Source of the DNA: Cytobacillus oceanisediminis
GTDB lineage: Bacteria; Bacillota; Bacilli; Bacillales; Cytobacillaceae
Length of the DNA: 64,000 bases
NCBI RefSeq assembly: GCF_007830235.1
Contig: NZ_VLKI01000005.1
Span: 186,001 to 250,000 of the forward strand
Reading direction: 5' to 3'
Shown: positions 8,579-18,597 of the stretch, piece by piece
Position numbering within the stretch: position 1 is the stretch's first letter
How the letters are laid out: each line of letters starts with the position of its first letter
Notes under the pieces: model-generated
Told to the model about the DNA's origin: nothing
Database searches by the model: none
The model's input: the letters and a program-made list of their open reading frames with translations, nothing else
Made by a program: the position numbers and the translations under genes

Positions 8579-9352
8579 ATGTTAGATTTTTTGCCTGCTT
8601 TCCCTGCTTTTTTACTAATTTTTATGAGGGTGACATCTTTCTTTTTGATGATGCCCCTTTTTTCATACAGATCCATACCCGCTTCACATAAAATAGGCCT
8701 GGGTTTCTTTCTGGCCTGGATCATGTTTTTGGGAATGGAAGTGCCGTCCCTGGAAATCAGCGGAACGTATTTTCTCTTGATTATAAAAGAAGCCTTGGTC
8801 GGGCTGATGATCGGTTTTATTGCTTATTTAATGCTTTCTGCTATCCAGATAGCAGGAGGTTTCATTGATTTCCAGATGGGGTTTGCGATTGCAAATGTGA
8901 TTGATCCGCAAACGGGTGCGCAAAGTCCTCTGATGGGACAGTATTTATATACGATTGCCCTTTTCTTTTTATTGACGGTAAATGGCCATCATCTCATGCT
9001 GGATGGAATATTTTACAGCTATCGTTTTATACCGTTGGAGCACTGGATTCCCTTTGGGGACGAAAATATGGCTGAGTATATAATAAGGGCTTTGAATACC
9101 ATGTTCATCATTGCTTTTCAAATGTCCATACCTGTTGTCGGAAGTCTTTTCCTTGTTGATGTTGCACTTGGAGTTGTAGCCAGGACAGTGCCGCAGCTAA
9201 ATGTATTTGTGGTGGGGCTTCCCTTGAAAATTGGTGTTAGCTTCATTATCCTCATCGCCGTCATGAGTGTATTGCTCTTTGCAGTTTCTCAAGCTTATGA
9301 AACGATGCTGGGCACGATGAGGGGTCTAATGGATCTAATGGGAGGTTCATGA
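8579..9352 (+). CDS. fliR: Flagellar export gate protein FliR
   Basis: FliR completes the FliPQR export channel. The 257-aa protein has five to six membrane helices and family motifs (FLLIFMRVTSFFLMMPLFS, FIDFQMGFAIANVIDPQTG, LFLVDVALGVVARTVPQLN). ATG 8579 lies 4 bp after fliQ; the upstream ribosome site is weak, which fits coupling to fliQ. The next gene, flhB, follows after 4 bp. Confidence 0.95.
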   Translation: MLDFLPAFPAFLLIFMRVTSFFLMMPLFSYRSIPASHKIGLGFFLAWIMFLGMEVPSLEISGTYFLLIIKEALVGLMIGFIAYLMLSAIQIAGGFIDFQMGFAIANVIDPQTGAQSPLMGQYLYTIALFFLLTVNGHHLMLDGIFYSYRFIPLEHWIPFGDENMAEYIIRALNTMFIIAFQMSIPVVGSLFLVDVALGVVARTVPQLNVFVVGLPLKIGVSFIILIAVMSVLLFAVSQAYETMLGTMRGLMDLMGGS

Positions 9353-9356
9353 TGAT

Positions 9357-10442
9357 ATGAAGTTATTGTTATCTTTGGATCTGCAGTATTTTGCTGGAGA
9401 AAAAACAGAAAAAGCAACACCTAAAAAGAGGCAGGATTCCAGGAAGAAAGGGCAGGTGGCCAAAAGCCAGGATGTTAATACAGCAGTTGTTTTATTGGCT
9501 GTATTTCTATTTCTGCTATTTGCAGGCTCGTATTTGAAGGGGATCATTCTCTATATTTTCACGCATTCATTTAACGATTATATGATGATGGAATTAACGG
9601 AAGCGAACATCCAGGTGATTTTTCTTGATATTTTAAAAGAACTGGTGCTATTCCTGGGGCCAATTATGCTGATTGCCATGATTGCCGGTGTTGCAGCAAA
9701 CTTTATGCAGGTTGGCGTACTTTTTTCAACAGAAGCAATACAGCCAAAGCTTGAAAAGTTGGACCCGATTAAAGGCTTTAAACGAATTTTTTCCTTGAGG
9801 GCCATCGTAGAGCTCCTGAAATCCATCTTGAAAATAGCCTTTGTAGGTATGGCTGCCTTCACAATTTTATGGCTGAGGATAGAGGAGATCCTTATTCTCT
9901 CTCAAAAATCAGTGGGGGCTGCGATGGCTACGATTGCAAGCCTGACAGTCCAAATGGGCCTAATAGCTTCTGCTGCCCTTTTGTTTCTGTCGGTATTGGA
10001 TTACCTCTACCAAAAATACGACTTTGAAAAAAACATCCGCATGTCCAAGCAGGATGTGAAAGACGAGTACAAAAACATGGAGGGAGACCCCCTTATAAAG
10101 TCCAAAATTAAACAAAGGCAGCGGGAAATGGCGATGAGAAGAATGATGCAGGAGGTTCCCAAAGCGGATGTTGTGATCACCAACCCTACTCATTATGCCA
10201 TTGCCCTAACTTATGATGAAACAAAGGGCGATGCACCCATTGTTGTAGCAAAAGGGGTAGACTTTGTTGCACAAAAGATTAAATTAATTGCAAAAGAACA
10301 CGATGTCATCGCAGTGGAAAACAGGCCGCTTGCCAGGGCGCTTTACAGCCAGGCGGAGATAGGGGATGCAATCCCTGAAGAGTTTTTCAAAGCGGTCGCA
10401 GAGATTCTTGCTTATGTATACAGAACAAAAAACAAAATTTGA
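9357..10442 (+). CDS. flhB: Flagellar export specificity switch FlhB
   Basis: FlhB is the export-gate protein whose autocleavage changes substrate class from hook to filament. The 361-aa protein starts with the conserved FAGEKTEKATPKKRQDSRKKG, has four membrane helices and a cytoplasmic domain with the cleavage motif NPTH at residues 276-279. GGAGG (9341-9345) precedes ATG 9357. Unlike B. subtilis, where flhA follows closely, a repeat-bearing gap of about 370 bp separates it from flhA. Confidence 0.96.
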   Translation: MKLLLSLDLQYFAGEKTEKATPKKRQDSRKKGQVAKSQDVNTAVVLLAVFLFLLFAGSYLKGIILYIFTHSFNDYMMMELTEANIQVIFLDILKELVLFLGPIMLIAMIAGVAANFMQVGVLFSTEAIQPKLEKLDPIKGFKRIFSLRAIVELLKSILKIAFVGMAAFTILWLRIEEILILSQKSVGAAMATIASLTVQMGLIASAALLFLSVLDYLYQKYDFEKNIRMSKQDVKDEYKNMEGDPLIKSKIKQRQREMAMRRMMQEVPKADVVITNPTHYAIALTYDETKGDAPIVVAKGVDFVAQKIKLIAKEHDVIAVENRPLARALYSQAEIGDAIPEEFFKAVAEILAYVYRTKNKI

Positions 10443-10562
10443 TTCTAGTAAATATATCCCCAAGTGATCTTTAAGTAATAGCTTGTCTTTGGAAGCATGA
10501 AAAATGGCGGCCAAGGCGCTTCTGTGTAAATATATATAGTTTGAGTTTTTAGACTATGAGAG

Positions 10563-10799
10563 CTGTCTAGCTTCAGCGCCTACCCCCTCGAGATCACAAG
10601 CCAATCCCTTTCAGAAGGAGCACCTTCTTACAGGTCTCGACTTGTGCTTGAGGCCCGCACGATGCGGGTTATGGACGTTGCCGCAGGACAAGGAAAGCTC
10701 CGTCAGCGATACATCGCACGACCAAAAGCGGCAGCTTTTGGGAGGACGTGGCGTCTTTAGTCTGCGCTCCTCGTGAACGAGGCGCTTCCGCTTTTCTTA
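10563..10799 (+). repeat. Dispersed long-hairpin intergenic repeat, copy A (long form)
   Basis: This element fills most of the 373-bp gap between flhB and flhA. It begins CTGTCTAGCTTCAGCGCC, continues with the family core TACCCCCTCGAG and CACAAGCCAATCC, and ends GAGGCGCTTCCGCTTTTCTT, just before the flhA ribosome site. AGCGCCT near the left end pairs with AGGCGCT near the right end. The middle (about 10660-10760) is longer than in copies B and C and holds a hairpin-rich insert with AAAAGCGGCAGCTTTTGG, also seen in copy E. The 120 bp before it (10443-10562) show only a fragment with GGCGCTTCTG. No gene or clear promoter was found in the gap. Confidence 0.8.
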
Positions 10800-10815
10800 T
10801 AAGGAGAGAAATTCT

Positions 10816-12849
10816 ATGCCACTAAGAGATTTATCAGTTTTGATGAGTGTAATTTTAATTGTAGCCATGCTTATTATTCCTTTTCCGCCTTGGCTTTTAA
10901 GTGTACTGATTATTATTAATATTGCACTTGCGCTCATGGTTCTATTAACAGCAATGAACATGAAAGAAGCGCTTGAGTTTTCAATTTTTCCTTCCTTGAT
11001 ATTGTTAATGACTTTATTCCGTCTGGGCTTGAATGTATCAACAACCCGTTCGATTCTTTCTGAAGGGGAAGCCGGGAAGGTCGTTGAGACATTTGGTTCT
11101 TTTGTTACGGGGGGAAATGTCATTGTCGGGCTGGTTGTATTTTTAATTCTCGTCATCATTCAGTTTGTTGTTATTACAAAGGGATCTGAGAGGGTTTCTG
11201 AAGTTGCAGCACGTTTTACACTTGATGCTATGCCCGGAAAACAAATGAGTATTGACGCCGACTTAAATGCAGGGATGATCTCAGAGCACGAAGCTCGTGA
11301 ACGGCGTGACAAAATTAGCCGAGAATCCGATTTTTACGGTTCCATGGATGGTGCGAGCAAGTTTGTAAAAGGGGATGCCATTGCGGGGATCATCATTACC
11401 CTCATTAACCTAATGTTTGGAATTATCATTGGCATGATGCAGCAGGGGCTTCCGATTGCAGAGGCAGCTGTAAAATATTCGATGCTAACGGTTGGGGACG
11501 GAATTGTCAGCCAGATACCAGCACTTTTAATTTCTACTGCAACAGGGATAGTTGTTACGAGGGCAGCATCTGATGGGAACATTGGCAAAGATATTACTTC
11601 ACAGCTGTTTGCGTATCCTAAAATGCTATATGTAACTGGCGGAACCATTATTCTTTTAGGATTACTCACCCCAATTGGCATTGTTCTAACATTGCCAATC
11701 GGCGGCTTATTGATTTTTGGAGGTTATATGATAGCCCGAACTCCTGAGCCAGACAAAGAACAATTGCTGGAAATGGAAGAGGAACTTGAAACCGATGAAA
11801 TGAAAAGCCCTGAAAGTGTGGTTAACTTGCTGAATGTTGATCCGATCGAATTTGAATTCGGATATGGCCTTATTCCGCTTGCTGATACGAATCAGGGCGG
11901 AGATCTCCTTGACAGGATTGTCATGATCCGCCGTCAGCTGGCTATCGAACTAGGGTTGGTTATTCCTGTTGTAAGGATTCGCGATAATATCCAGCTCCAG
12001 CCGAATGAATATAGGCTTAAAATTAAAGGGAATGAAATGGCGCGCGGGGAGCTTTTGCTTGATCATTATTTGGCGATGAGCCCGGGAATTGAAGACGACA
12101 GCATTGAAGGAATTGATACGATAGAACCTTCTTTCGGCCTTCCCGCTAAATGGATCACAGAGGAAATGAAGGAACAGGCTGAAATTTTTGGCTATACGGT
12201 CGTTGATCCTCCTTCCGTAGTTTCGACTCATATTACAGAAGTGATCAAAAGCAATGCCCATGAACTGTTAGGCCGACAGGAAACGAAACAGCTGATTGAC
12301 TATGTGAAAGAAAGCTACCCGATCCTTGTGGAAGAGGTTACGCCAAACCCATTGTCGGTGGGTGAAGTCCAAAAGGTACTGGCTAAGCTTTTAAGGGAAA
12401 ATGTATCAATCCGGAACCTTCCTGTAATTTTTGAAACGCTTGCTGATTTTGCTAAAACGACAAGCGATACAGACTTGCTGACTGAATATGCCCGCCAGGC
12501 CTTGGCAAGGCAAATCACTAACCAGTTTTCACAGCAGGGTGACTCGATAAAAGTGGTGACTCTTTCCGGAAAAGTTGAAAAATTAGTTGCTGATGGCATC
12601 CAACAGACGGAGCACGGAAATTATTTATCCATGGACCCAGCAGTATCACAGAATATACTGGAGTCCATTGCCTCACAGGTGGAGCAGCTTTCGCTGATGG
12701 AGCAGACACCGATCGTGCTATGTTCGCCGGCTGTAAGAATGTATGTAAGGCAATTAACTGAAAGGTATTTTCCGCAAATACCGATTCTATCCTATAATGA
12801 GCTTGAAGCAAATGCGGAAGTTCAAAGTGTTGGGGTGGTGAATGTCTGA
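10816..12849 (+). CDS. flhA: Flagellar export gate protein FlhA
   Basis: FlhA forms the nonameric ring that docks export substrates and chaperones. It is 677 aa, the same length as B. subtilis FlhA. The N-terminal half has about eight membrane helices; the FHIPEP signature is RDKISRESDFYGSMDGASKF. The C-terminal half is the soluble export domain. AAGGAGAG (10800-10807) directly follows the repeat element and serves as ribosome site for ATG 10816. It overlaps flhF by one base. Confidence 0.96.
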   Translation: MPLRDLSVLMSVILIVAMLIIPFPPWLLSVLIIINIALALMVLLTAMNMKEALEFSIFPSLILLMTLFRLGLNVSTTRSILSEGEAGKVVETFGSFVTGGNVIVGLVVFLILVIIQFVVITKGSERVSEVAARFTLDAMPGKQMSIDADLNAGMISEHEARERRDKISRESDFYGSMDGASKFVKGDAIAGIIITLINLMFGIIIGMMQQGLPIAEAAVKYSMLTVGDGIVSQIPALLISTATGIVVTRAASDGNIGKDITSQLFAYPKMLYVTGGTIILLGLLTPIGIVLTLPIGGLLIFGGYMIARTPEPDKEQLLEMEEELETDEMKSPESVVNLLNVDPIEFEFGYGLIPLADTNQGGDLLDRIVMIRRQLAIELGLVIPVVRIRDNIQLQPNEYRLKIKGNEMARGELLLDHYLAMSPGIEDDSIEGIDTIEPSFGLPAKWITEEMKEQAEIFGYTVVDPPSVVSTHITEVIKSNAHELLGRQETKQLIDYVKESYPILVEEVTPNPLSVGEVQKVLAKLLRENVSIRNLPVIFETLADFAKTTSDTDLLTEYARQALARQITNQFSQQGDSIKVVTLSGKVEKLVADGIQQTEHGNYLSMDPAVSQNILESIASQVEQLSLMEQTPIVLCSPAVRMYVRQLTERYFPQIPILSYNELEANAEVQSVGVVNV

Positions 12850-14018
12850 TGAAGGTAAAAAAATATATAGCATCTTCAATGCCTGAAGCAATGAAACAAA
12901 TTCGGGCAGAGCTTGGGAATGAAGCTGTTATTTTAAATTCAAGAGTTGTTCATACTGGCGGAGTATTCGGCTTTTTTAAAAAAAGAAGCATAGAAGTGAT
13001 GGCGGCTGTAGATCCGAAACTTGAAATAGAGAAGAAGCCTCTAACAAAGCCTGCTTCTCCACAGAAAAGGACTCCTGCTTTCCATTCGCCGAAGAAAGCA
13101 GAAGAACCAATAAGGGAAGTTACCCTGCAATCAGACATCAAGCCATCGGCTGAACTGATAAAGGAAATAAGCGACCTTAAACGAATGATGACCAATTTGG
13201 CTAACACCCAACAAAGTGGACCATCCTATCCTGAAGCAATCAAGAAATTTCAAGCTCTTCTTAATGAGCAAGAACTAGATAAAAACCTTCAGGATCAAGT
13301 TCTTTCCGTATTGCTTGAAAAATGGTATCTGAGCGGAGGAGGTGCTGTGGATACCGAATTGCTTGCATGTCTGGAAACTGAGCTAGAAAAAGAGATAGAT
13401 GGAATTCCTTTTGGGGGAATATCTTTTAACAAAAAATATATCAATGTTGCAGGGCCTACAGGAGTGGGCAAGACTACCACACTGGCAAAAATGGCAGCGG
13501 AGTGTGTAATTAAGCATAAAAAAAAGGTTGCGTTTATCACAACAGATACTTATAGAATAGCAGCTATCGATCAATTAAAAATATATGCCAAAATATTATA
13601 TGTCCCCCTGGAAGTTTGCTATACAATAGAAGATTTCAAGCAAGCGGCAGAAAAGCTAAAGGATAATGATCTAATTTTAATTGATACAGCAGGCCGGAAT
13701 TTCCGGAATAAACAGTATGTGGAAGATTTGCAAAATGTCATTGATTTTGAAAAGGATATGGAAACCTTTTTAGTCCTTTCACTTACAGCGAAGCAGAGGG
13801 ACATGGAGGATATTTACAGCCAATTTTCTATCATCGATATTGATAAACTGATCTTTACGAAAGCAGACGAAACCTCAACCTATGGAGCAATGTATAACAT
13901 AATCCATAAATACAGAAAAGGTGCAGCATATATAACAAATGGCCAGGATGTCCCGGATGATATCCTTGCTGCAGAGCCGGATGTGATTGTAAAGCAACTA
14001 TTGGGGACGATAAAATGA
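12849..14018 (+). CDS. flhF: Signal-recognition-type GTPase FlhF
   Basis: FlhF is an SRP-family GTPase that sets where flagella are built. The 389-aa protein has a variable basic N-terminal B domain, an N domain and a G domain with the P-loop GPTGVGKTTT at about residue 202, then TTDTYRIAAIDQLK, DTAGRN and TKADET. Its start shares a base with the flhA stop and its end overlaps flhG (ATGA), so the three are translationally coupled. Confidence 0.96.
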   Translation: MKVKKYIASSMPEAMKQIRAELGNEAVILNSRVVHTGGVFGFFKKRSIEVMAAVDPKLEIEKKPLTKPASPQKRTPAFHSPKKAEEPIREVTLQSDIKPSAELIKEISDLKRMMTNLANTQQSGPSYPEAIKKFQALLNEQELDKNLQDQVLSVLLEKWYLSGGGAVDTELLACLETELEKEIDGIPFGGISFNKKYINVAGPTGVGKTTTLAKMAAECVIKHKKKVAFITTDTYRIAAIDQLKIYAKILYVPLEVCYTIEDFKQAAEKLKDNDLILIDTAGRNFRNKQYVEDLQNVIDFEKDMETFLVLSLTAKQRDMEDIYSQFSIIDIDKLIFTKADETSTYGAMYNIIHKYRKGAAYITNGQDVPDDILAAEPDVIVKQLLGTIK

Positions 14019-14890
14019 ACGACCAGGCAGAGAGGCTGAGAGCCAGGCTGCTCAAAGATGACAGCCAACAACCTATGCCCAAAACATTAGCAGTCGTCAG
14101 CGGAAAAGGGGGTGTGGGGAAATCAAACTTTTCTTTGAATTTTTCTATTTCCCTATGCCAAAAAGGCGATAAAGTTTTATTATTTGACATGGATATTGGA
14201 ATGGGCAACCTTGATATCCTGATGGGAAGTACGTCCAATTATTCAATCGCGGATTTCTTTGAAAAGAATAGATCTTTAAGCGATATTGTATCGGAAGGTC
14301 CCAATGGGCTCCGCTATATTGCCGGGGGGACAGGACTTTCCCATATAGTAAAGCTGGAGGATGGACAAATTGCCAGATATACTGAGGAGCTGGCTGTGCT
14401 CATGGGAAACTATGATTATGTGATTTTTGATATGGGGGCGGGAATTACTGAGGAATCCGCAAAATTCATCCTTTCAGTCCAGGAAATTGCAGTGATTACA
14501 ACACCTGAACCTACCTCGATTACGGATGCCTATTCGGCTATGAAGCAAATACATCTTCTGGATGACAGTATCCCTTTTTATTTAGTCATAAACAGGGCAC
14601 AAGGAGAAAAGGAAGGACAGGATACATTTAAAAGAATTTCTGATGTTTTAAAAAGATTCTTGGGAAGAGAGTCTGTTTTAATTGGCATTCTTCCTGACGA
14701 CCGTAACATCCAGCAGGCGGTTAAAAGACAAATTCCTTTTATCCTCTACCAGGAAAAATCTCCTGCTTCAAAAGCTATTCATCTTATGGCTGATAAAGTC
14801 CGCAGCCGGCAAGTCCATCCGGCAGCAGGAAATAAGCATTCCTATCAATTTATATCAAAACTGAAGAGATTTCTTTTTGAAAGGCAGTGA
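14015..14890 (+). CDS. flhG: MinD-like ATPase FlhG (YlxH)
   Basis: FlhG is a ParA/MinD-type ATPase that limits flagellar number and activates FlhF. The 291-aa protein has a deviant Walker A (SGKGGVGKSN, about residues 28-37), the switch segment FDMDIGMGNLDIL and FDMGAGI. The N-terminus contains a short Q/R-rich activating segment (NDQAERLRARLL) like that which stimulates FlhF. The C-terminus is basic with a possible amphipathic membrane helix (YQFISKLKRFLFE). Confidence 0.95.
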   Translation: MNDQAERLRARLLKDDSQQPMPKTLAVVSGKGGVGKSNFSLNFSISLCQKGDKVLLFDMDIGMGNLDILMGSTSNYSIADFFEKNRSLSDIVSEGPNGLRYIAGGTGLSHIVKLEDGQIARYTEELAVLMGNYDYVIFDMGAGITEESAKFILSVQEIAVITTPEPTSITDAYSAMKQIHLLDDSIPFYLVINRAQGEKEGQDTFKRISDVLKRFLGRESVLIGILPDDRNIQQAVKRQIPFILYQEKSPASKAIHLMADKVRSRQVHPAAGNKHSYQFISKLKRFLFERQ

Positions 14891-14896
14891 ATCAGC

Positions 14897-15997
14897 ATGA
14901 AGAGAATCAATGTGCTTATCGTAGATGATTCGGCCTTTATGAGGAAACTTATTGCCGATTTTTTATCTCAAGATACCCGCCTGCAAGTTGTGGGAACGGC
15001 AAGAAATGGAGAAGATGGTTTAAGGAAGATAAAAGAACTAAATCCGGATGTTGTAACAATGGACGTTGAAATGCCAGTCCTTAATGGGCTGGAAGCTTTA
15101 AAAATGATTATGAAATCCAAGCCAGTCCCGGTTGTGATGCTTTCCAGTACAACGAGGGAAGGCGCTGATCATACATTTGCCGCCATGGAATATGGTGCAG
15201 TGGATTTTATTGCGAAGCCATCAGGCCCAATCTCTCTGGATTTACATAAAATAAAAGCCGAATTAGCAGAGAAAGTCGTCTCGGCCAGCAATGCCAATAT
15301 AAAGAATCTGGGTAAAATTTCCTCATTTGGAAAAAAACACACGAAACTCCGACAAAATTATAGTAAAATAGAACTAAATAAATCTATTGATCAATCAAAT
15401 GGTCCTGCTTTCAAAACAAATACACACGACAAACGAATTATTTGTATAGGCACATCTACCGGCGGTCCAAGAGCCCTTCAGAGAGTGTTAACAGAGCTCC
15501 CCGGAAATCTTAATGCTCCAGTCCTAATCGTTCAGCATATGCCAGCAGGATTTACCAAATCACTGGCCAGCAGGCTGAATGGCTTGTCCGAATTGACTGT
15601 AAAGGAAGCAGAGGAAGGAGACGTACTCGAGAAAGGCACAGCCTATATTGCTCCGGGTGGATTCCATCTGAAGGTGGGGAGGTCAGGGCGAGACCTGGTA
15701 CTTCACTTGGATGAATCTCCTCCTAAAAACGGACATCGCCCTTCAGTGGATATCATGTTTGAATCTTTGAGTGAGCTAAAGGATTTTCGGAAGATTGCAG
15801 TTATTATGACTGGAATGGGAGCAGACGGGAGAGAAGGCCTAGCTGCAATTAAAAAAAGCGGCGAAGTAAAAGCGATTGCTGAATCTATGGAAACTTCAAT
15901 TGTTTTTGGGATGCCAAGAGCCGCAATCGAGGCTGGATTAATAGATGATGTGCAAAATGTTGAACGAATTGCAGAATCCATATTGAAATTTGTTTAA
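14897..15997 (+). CDS. cheB: Chemotaxis protein-glutamate methylesterase/deamidase CheB
   Basis: CheB removes methyl groups from receptors and can deamidate receptor glutamines; it is activated by CheA. The 366-aa protein has a receiver domain (D10-D11 pocket, phospho-acceptor D56 in VTMDVEMPVLNG), a basic linker and a methylesterase domain with GTSTGGPRAL (Ser nucleophile), VQHMPAGFTKSLA (His) and TGMGADG (Asp). It ends just before the cheA ribosome site. Confidence 0.96.
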   Translation: MKRINVLIVDDSAFMRKLIADFLSQDTRLQVVGTARNGEDGLRKIKELNPDVVTMDVEMPVLNGLEALKMIMKSKPVPVVMLSSTTREGADHTFAAMEYGAVDFIAKPSGPISLDLHKIKAELAEKVVSASNANIKNLGKISSFGKKHTKLRQNYSKIELNKSIDQSNGPAFKTNTHDKRIICIGTSTGGPRALQRVLTELPGNLNAPVLIVQHMPAGFTKSLASRLNGLSELTVKEAEEGDVLEKGTAYIAPGGFHLKVGRSGRDLVLHLDESPPKNGHRPSVDIMFESLSELKDFRKIAVIMTGMGADGREGLAAIKKSGEVKAIAESMETSIVFGMPRAAIEAGLIDDVQNVERIAESILKFV

Positions 15998-16016
15998 GGC
16001 CGAGGGGTGCAGGCGC

Positions 16017-18047
16017 ATGGAGATGAACCAATATTTAGAGGTATTTATTGAAGAAAGCAAGGAGCATTTGCAGGCATGCAATGAACAGCTACTTGAATTA
16101 GAGAAAAAGCCTGAAGATATTAAAATCGTTAACGAGATTTTTCGATCCGCACATACACTGAAAGGCATGTCGGCAACAATGGGATACGAGGATCTTGCAA
16201 ACCTTACCCACCAAATGGAGAATGTTCTTGATGCCATCAGAAATCAGAAAATAAAAGTGAATGCAGAAATACTGGATGTTGTTTTTTTGGCGGTTGATGA
16301 CCTTGAAGCAATGGTCCATTCCATTGCAGAAGGCGGAGACGGCAAAAGAGACGTTTCAGAAGCTGTTGCGAAATTAAAACTGATTGAAATGGGGCAAAAC
16401 CCTGCACAGGCTGAAGCAAAAGCAGAAACTGCTGTGGCAATGGCAGAACCGTCAGCTGCTGTTAAAAGTACCTATGATGAGTTTGAATGGACAGTCATCC
16501 AGCAATCAAGGGAGCAAGGGTTTGAAATATATGAAATATCGGTTGCATTGCGGGAGGATTGTTTACTGAAGGCAGCAAGAGTTTATATGATTTTTGAAGT
16601 GCTGGAGAAAATGGGGGAAGTAATTAAAGCAACTCCTTCTGTAGATCAGCTCGAAGAAGAGCAATTTGACCAGGAATTCTCTATCACAATTGTGACCCAG
16701 GAATCTCGGGAGGATGTCCAGCAAAAGCTCTTGAAAGTGTCTGAAGTTGAAAAAGCGGACGTTGTGCCGCTTTCTCTTGATGACCTGCGCCAGCAAGAGC
16801 CTGAGAAAGAGGAAGAAGTTCGGACCCCTTCTGCAGGTTCCATAGTGGCTGAAACCCTGTCAAACGAAGGAAAGAAAGCGCCTGCAGCCAAGCAGGCAAG
16901 CAATAAAACGATTAGGGTAAATATTGAAAGGCTGGATATCCTGATGAATTTGTTTGAGGAACTTGTTATTGACAGGGGGCGGCTTGAGCAAATATCCCGG
17001 GAAGTAAACAATCAGGAGCTGCATGAGACTGTAGAACACATGTCAAGGATTTCGGGTGATTTGCAAAATATTATCCTTAACATGAGAATGGTTCCAATCG
17101 AAACAGTATTTAATCGCTTCCCAAGAATGGTAAGACAGCTGGCAAGGGATTTGAATAAAAAAATCAACCTTGAAATTGTGGGTGCAGAGACTGAGCTTGA
17201 CCGAACTGTCATTGATGAAATCGGTGATCCGCTTGTTCATTTAATCCGTAATGCGCTCGATCATGGGGTCGAAACGCCTGAGATTCGTAAAGCGAATGGA
17301 AAAAGTGAAGAAGGAAGTGTCATTCTAAAGGCTTATCACAGCGGCAATCATGTCTTCATCGAAATTGAGGATGATGGGGCTGGCATTAACAAAGAAAAGG
17401 TGATCAGTAAAGCGCTTAAGAACGGCATTATTACTGAGCAAGCCGCTGCCGCTTTATCGGACAAGCAGGCTTATGAGCTAATATTCGCATCCGGTTTCTC
17501 TACTGCCGAAAAAATATCAGATGTTTCCGGGCGCGGAGTCGGCCTGGATGTTGTGAAAAATACAATCGAATCATTGGGCGGTTCAGTATCCATAGATTCA
17601 AAAGTTGGCCAGGGATCCATTTTCTCTATCCAGCTTCCGCTAACATTATCAATTATTTCTGTCATGCTGGTTGAGATTGAGGAAGAAAAGTTCGCCATTC
17701 CTCTTTCCTCCATCATCGAAACAGCCATTATTAAAAAAGGTGATATCCTGAGTGCCCACAACCAGAAAGTGATTGACTTCAGAGGAAAGGTTGTCCCGCT
17801 TCTTTCATTAAAAGAAATTTTTAATGTTCCTTCGGAGCACCAGGAAGGCGAATTTTTATCTGTTGTCATAGTAAGAAAAGGCGAAAAGATGGCTGGGCTG
17901 ATTGTAGATTCCTTTATCGGTCAGCAGGAGGTCGTTTTAAAATCGCTTGGAAACTATCTAACCAATGTATTTGCCATTTCTGGAGCGACCATCCTTGGAA
18001 ATGGCCAGGTTGCTTTAATTGTAGACTGTAATGCATTGATTAAATAG
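16017..18047 (+). CDS. cheA: Chemotaxis histidine kinase CheA
   Basis: CheA is the receptor-coupled kinase for CheY and CheB. The 676-aa protein has P1 with phospho-His46 (IFRSAHTLKGMSATMG), a P2-like CheY-binding region (about 150-265), the P3 dimerisation helices, a P4 ATPase domain (HLIRNALDHGVE, DDGAGIN, GRGVGLDVVK) and a P5 CheW-like domain. I start at ATG 16017, 7 nt after GAGGGGTG (16002-16009); the longer frame from TTG 15990 overlaps cheB and lacks a ribosome site. A second ATG is at 16023. Confidence 0.96.
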   Translation: MEMNQYLEVFIEESKEHLQACNEQLLELEKKPEDIKIVNEIFRSAHTLKGMSATMGYEDLANLTHQMENVLDAIRNQKIKVNAEILDVVFLAVDDLEAMVHSIAEGGDGKRDVSEAVAKLKLIEMGQNPAQAEAKAETAVAMAEPSAAVKSTYDEFEWTVIQQSREQGFEIYEISVALREDCLLKAARVYMIFEVLEKMGEVIKATPSVDQLEEEQFDQEFSITIVTQESREDVQQKLLKVSEVEKADVVPLSLDDLRQQEPEKEEEVRTPSAGSIVAETLSNEGKKAPAAKQASNKTIRVNIERLDILMNLFEELVIDRGRLEQISREVNNQELHETVEHMSRISGDLQNIILNMRMVPIETVFNRFPRMVRQLARDLNKKINLEIVGAETELDRTVIDEIGDPLVHLIRNALDHGVETPEIRKANGKSEEGSVILKAYHSGNHVFIEIEDDGAGINKEKVISKALKNGIITEQAAAALSDKQAYELIFASGFSTAEKISDVSGRGVGLDVVKNTIESLGGSVSIDSKVGQGSIFSIQLPLTLSIISVMLVEIEEEKFAIPLSSIIETAIIKKGDILSAHNQKVIDFRGKVVPLLSLKEIFNVPSEHQEGEFLSVVIVRKGEKMAGLIVDSFIGQQEVVLKSLGNYLTNVFAISGATILGNGQVALIVDCNALIK

Positions 18048-18122
18048 GACATTATGGCCCTGATTGTCCAATTATCATCGTCGTTTTTACTAATTTGAAC
18101 GTTTATTAAAGGAGTGACCAGT

Positions 18123-18596
18123 ATGACTGAGGCGGCAGCGGCAGATTTAAAATTAATCGTGTTTCAATTGAAAAATAAGGAGTATGCTATTCCTGTTAAC
18201 CAGGTACGTTCTATTGAAAAGGTGCAGCATATAACAAGAGTTCCGCGAACAGCCGGCTTTGTGAAAGGGGTTATAAATCTGCGGGGGGTTGTTACACCAA
18301 TCATCAGCCTTAGAAGCAGGTTTAATCTTGAGGAGGCTGAATATACCGACCAAACACGAGTCATTATTTCTGTTTTGGAAGATATGGAGGTAGGCCTGAT
18401 TGTTGATTCTGCCAATGATGTAATCGATGTTTCTGCAGAATCAATTGAACCTCCACCTGAAGTTGTCGGTGCCGAAGAGGCAGATTTTATTAAAGGCGTT
18501 ACAAAAATTGAAAAAAGATTAATGATATTAATAGATTTGGAAAAAGTTCTTAACCCGGATGAACTGGCAATCCAGAGCGGAACAGAAGGAATGTAA
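18123..18596 (+). CDS. cheW: Chemotaxis coupling protein CheW
   Basis: CheW links receptors to CheA. The 157-aa protein is a single CheW domain (KLIVFQLKNKEYAIPVNQV, TRVPRTAGFVKGVINLRG, GLIVDSANDVIDV). AAAGGAG (18108-18114) lies 8 nt before ATG 18123, so I reject the GTG at 18114, which is part of that site. A 75-bp gap after cheA holds no evident signal. Confidence 0.95.
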   Translation: MTEAAAADLKLIVFQLKNKEYAIPVNQVRSIEKVQHITRVPRTAGFVKGVINLRGVVTPIISLRSRFNLEEAEYTDQTRVIISVLEDMEVGLIVDSANDVIDVSAESIEPPPEVVGAEEADFIKGVTKIEKRLMILIDLEKVLNPDELAIQSGTEGM

Positions 18597-18597
18597 G

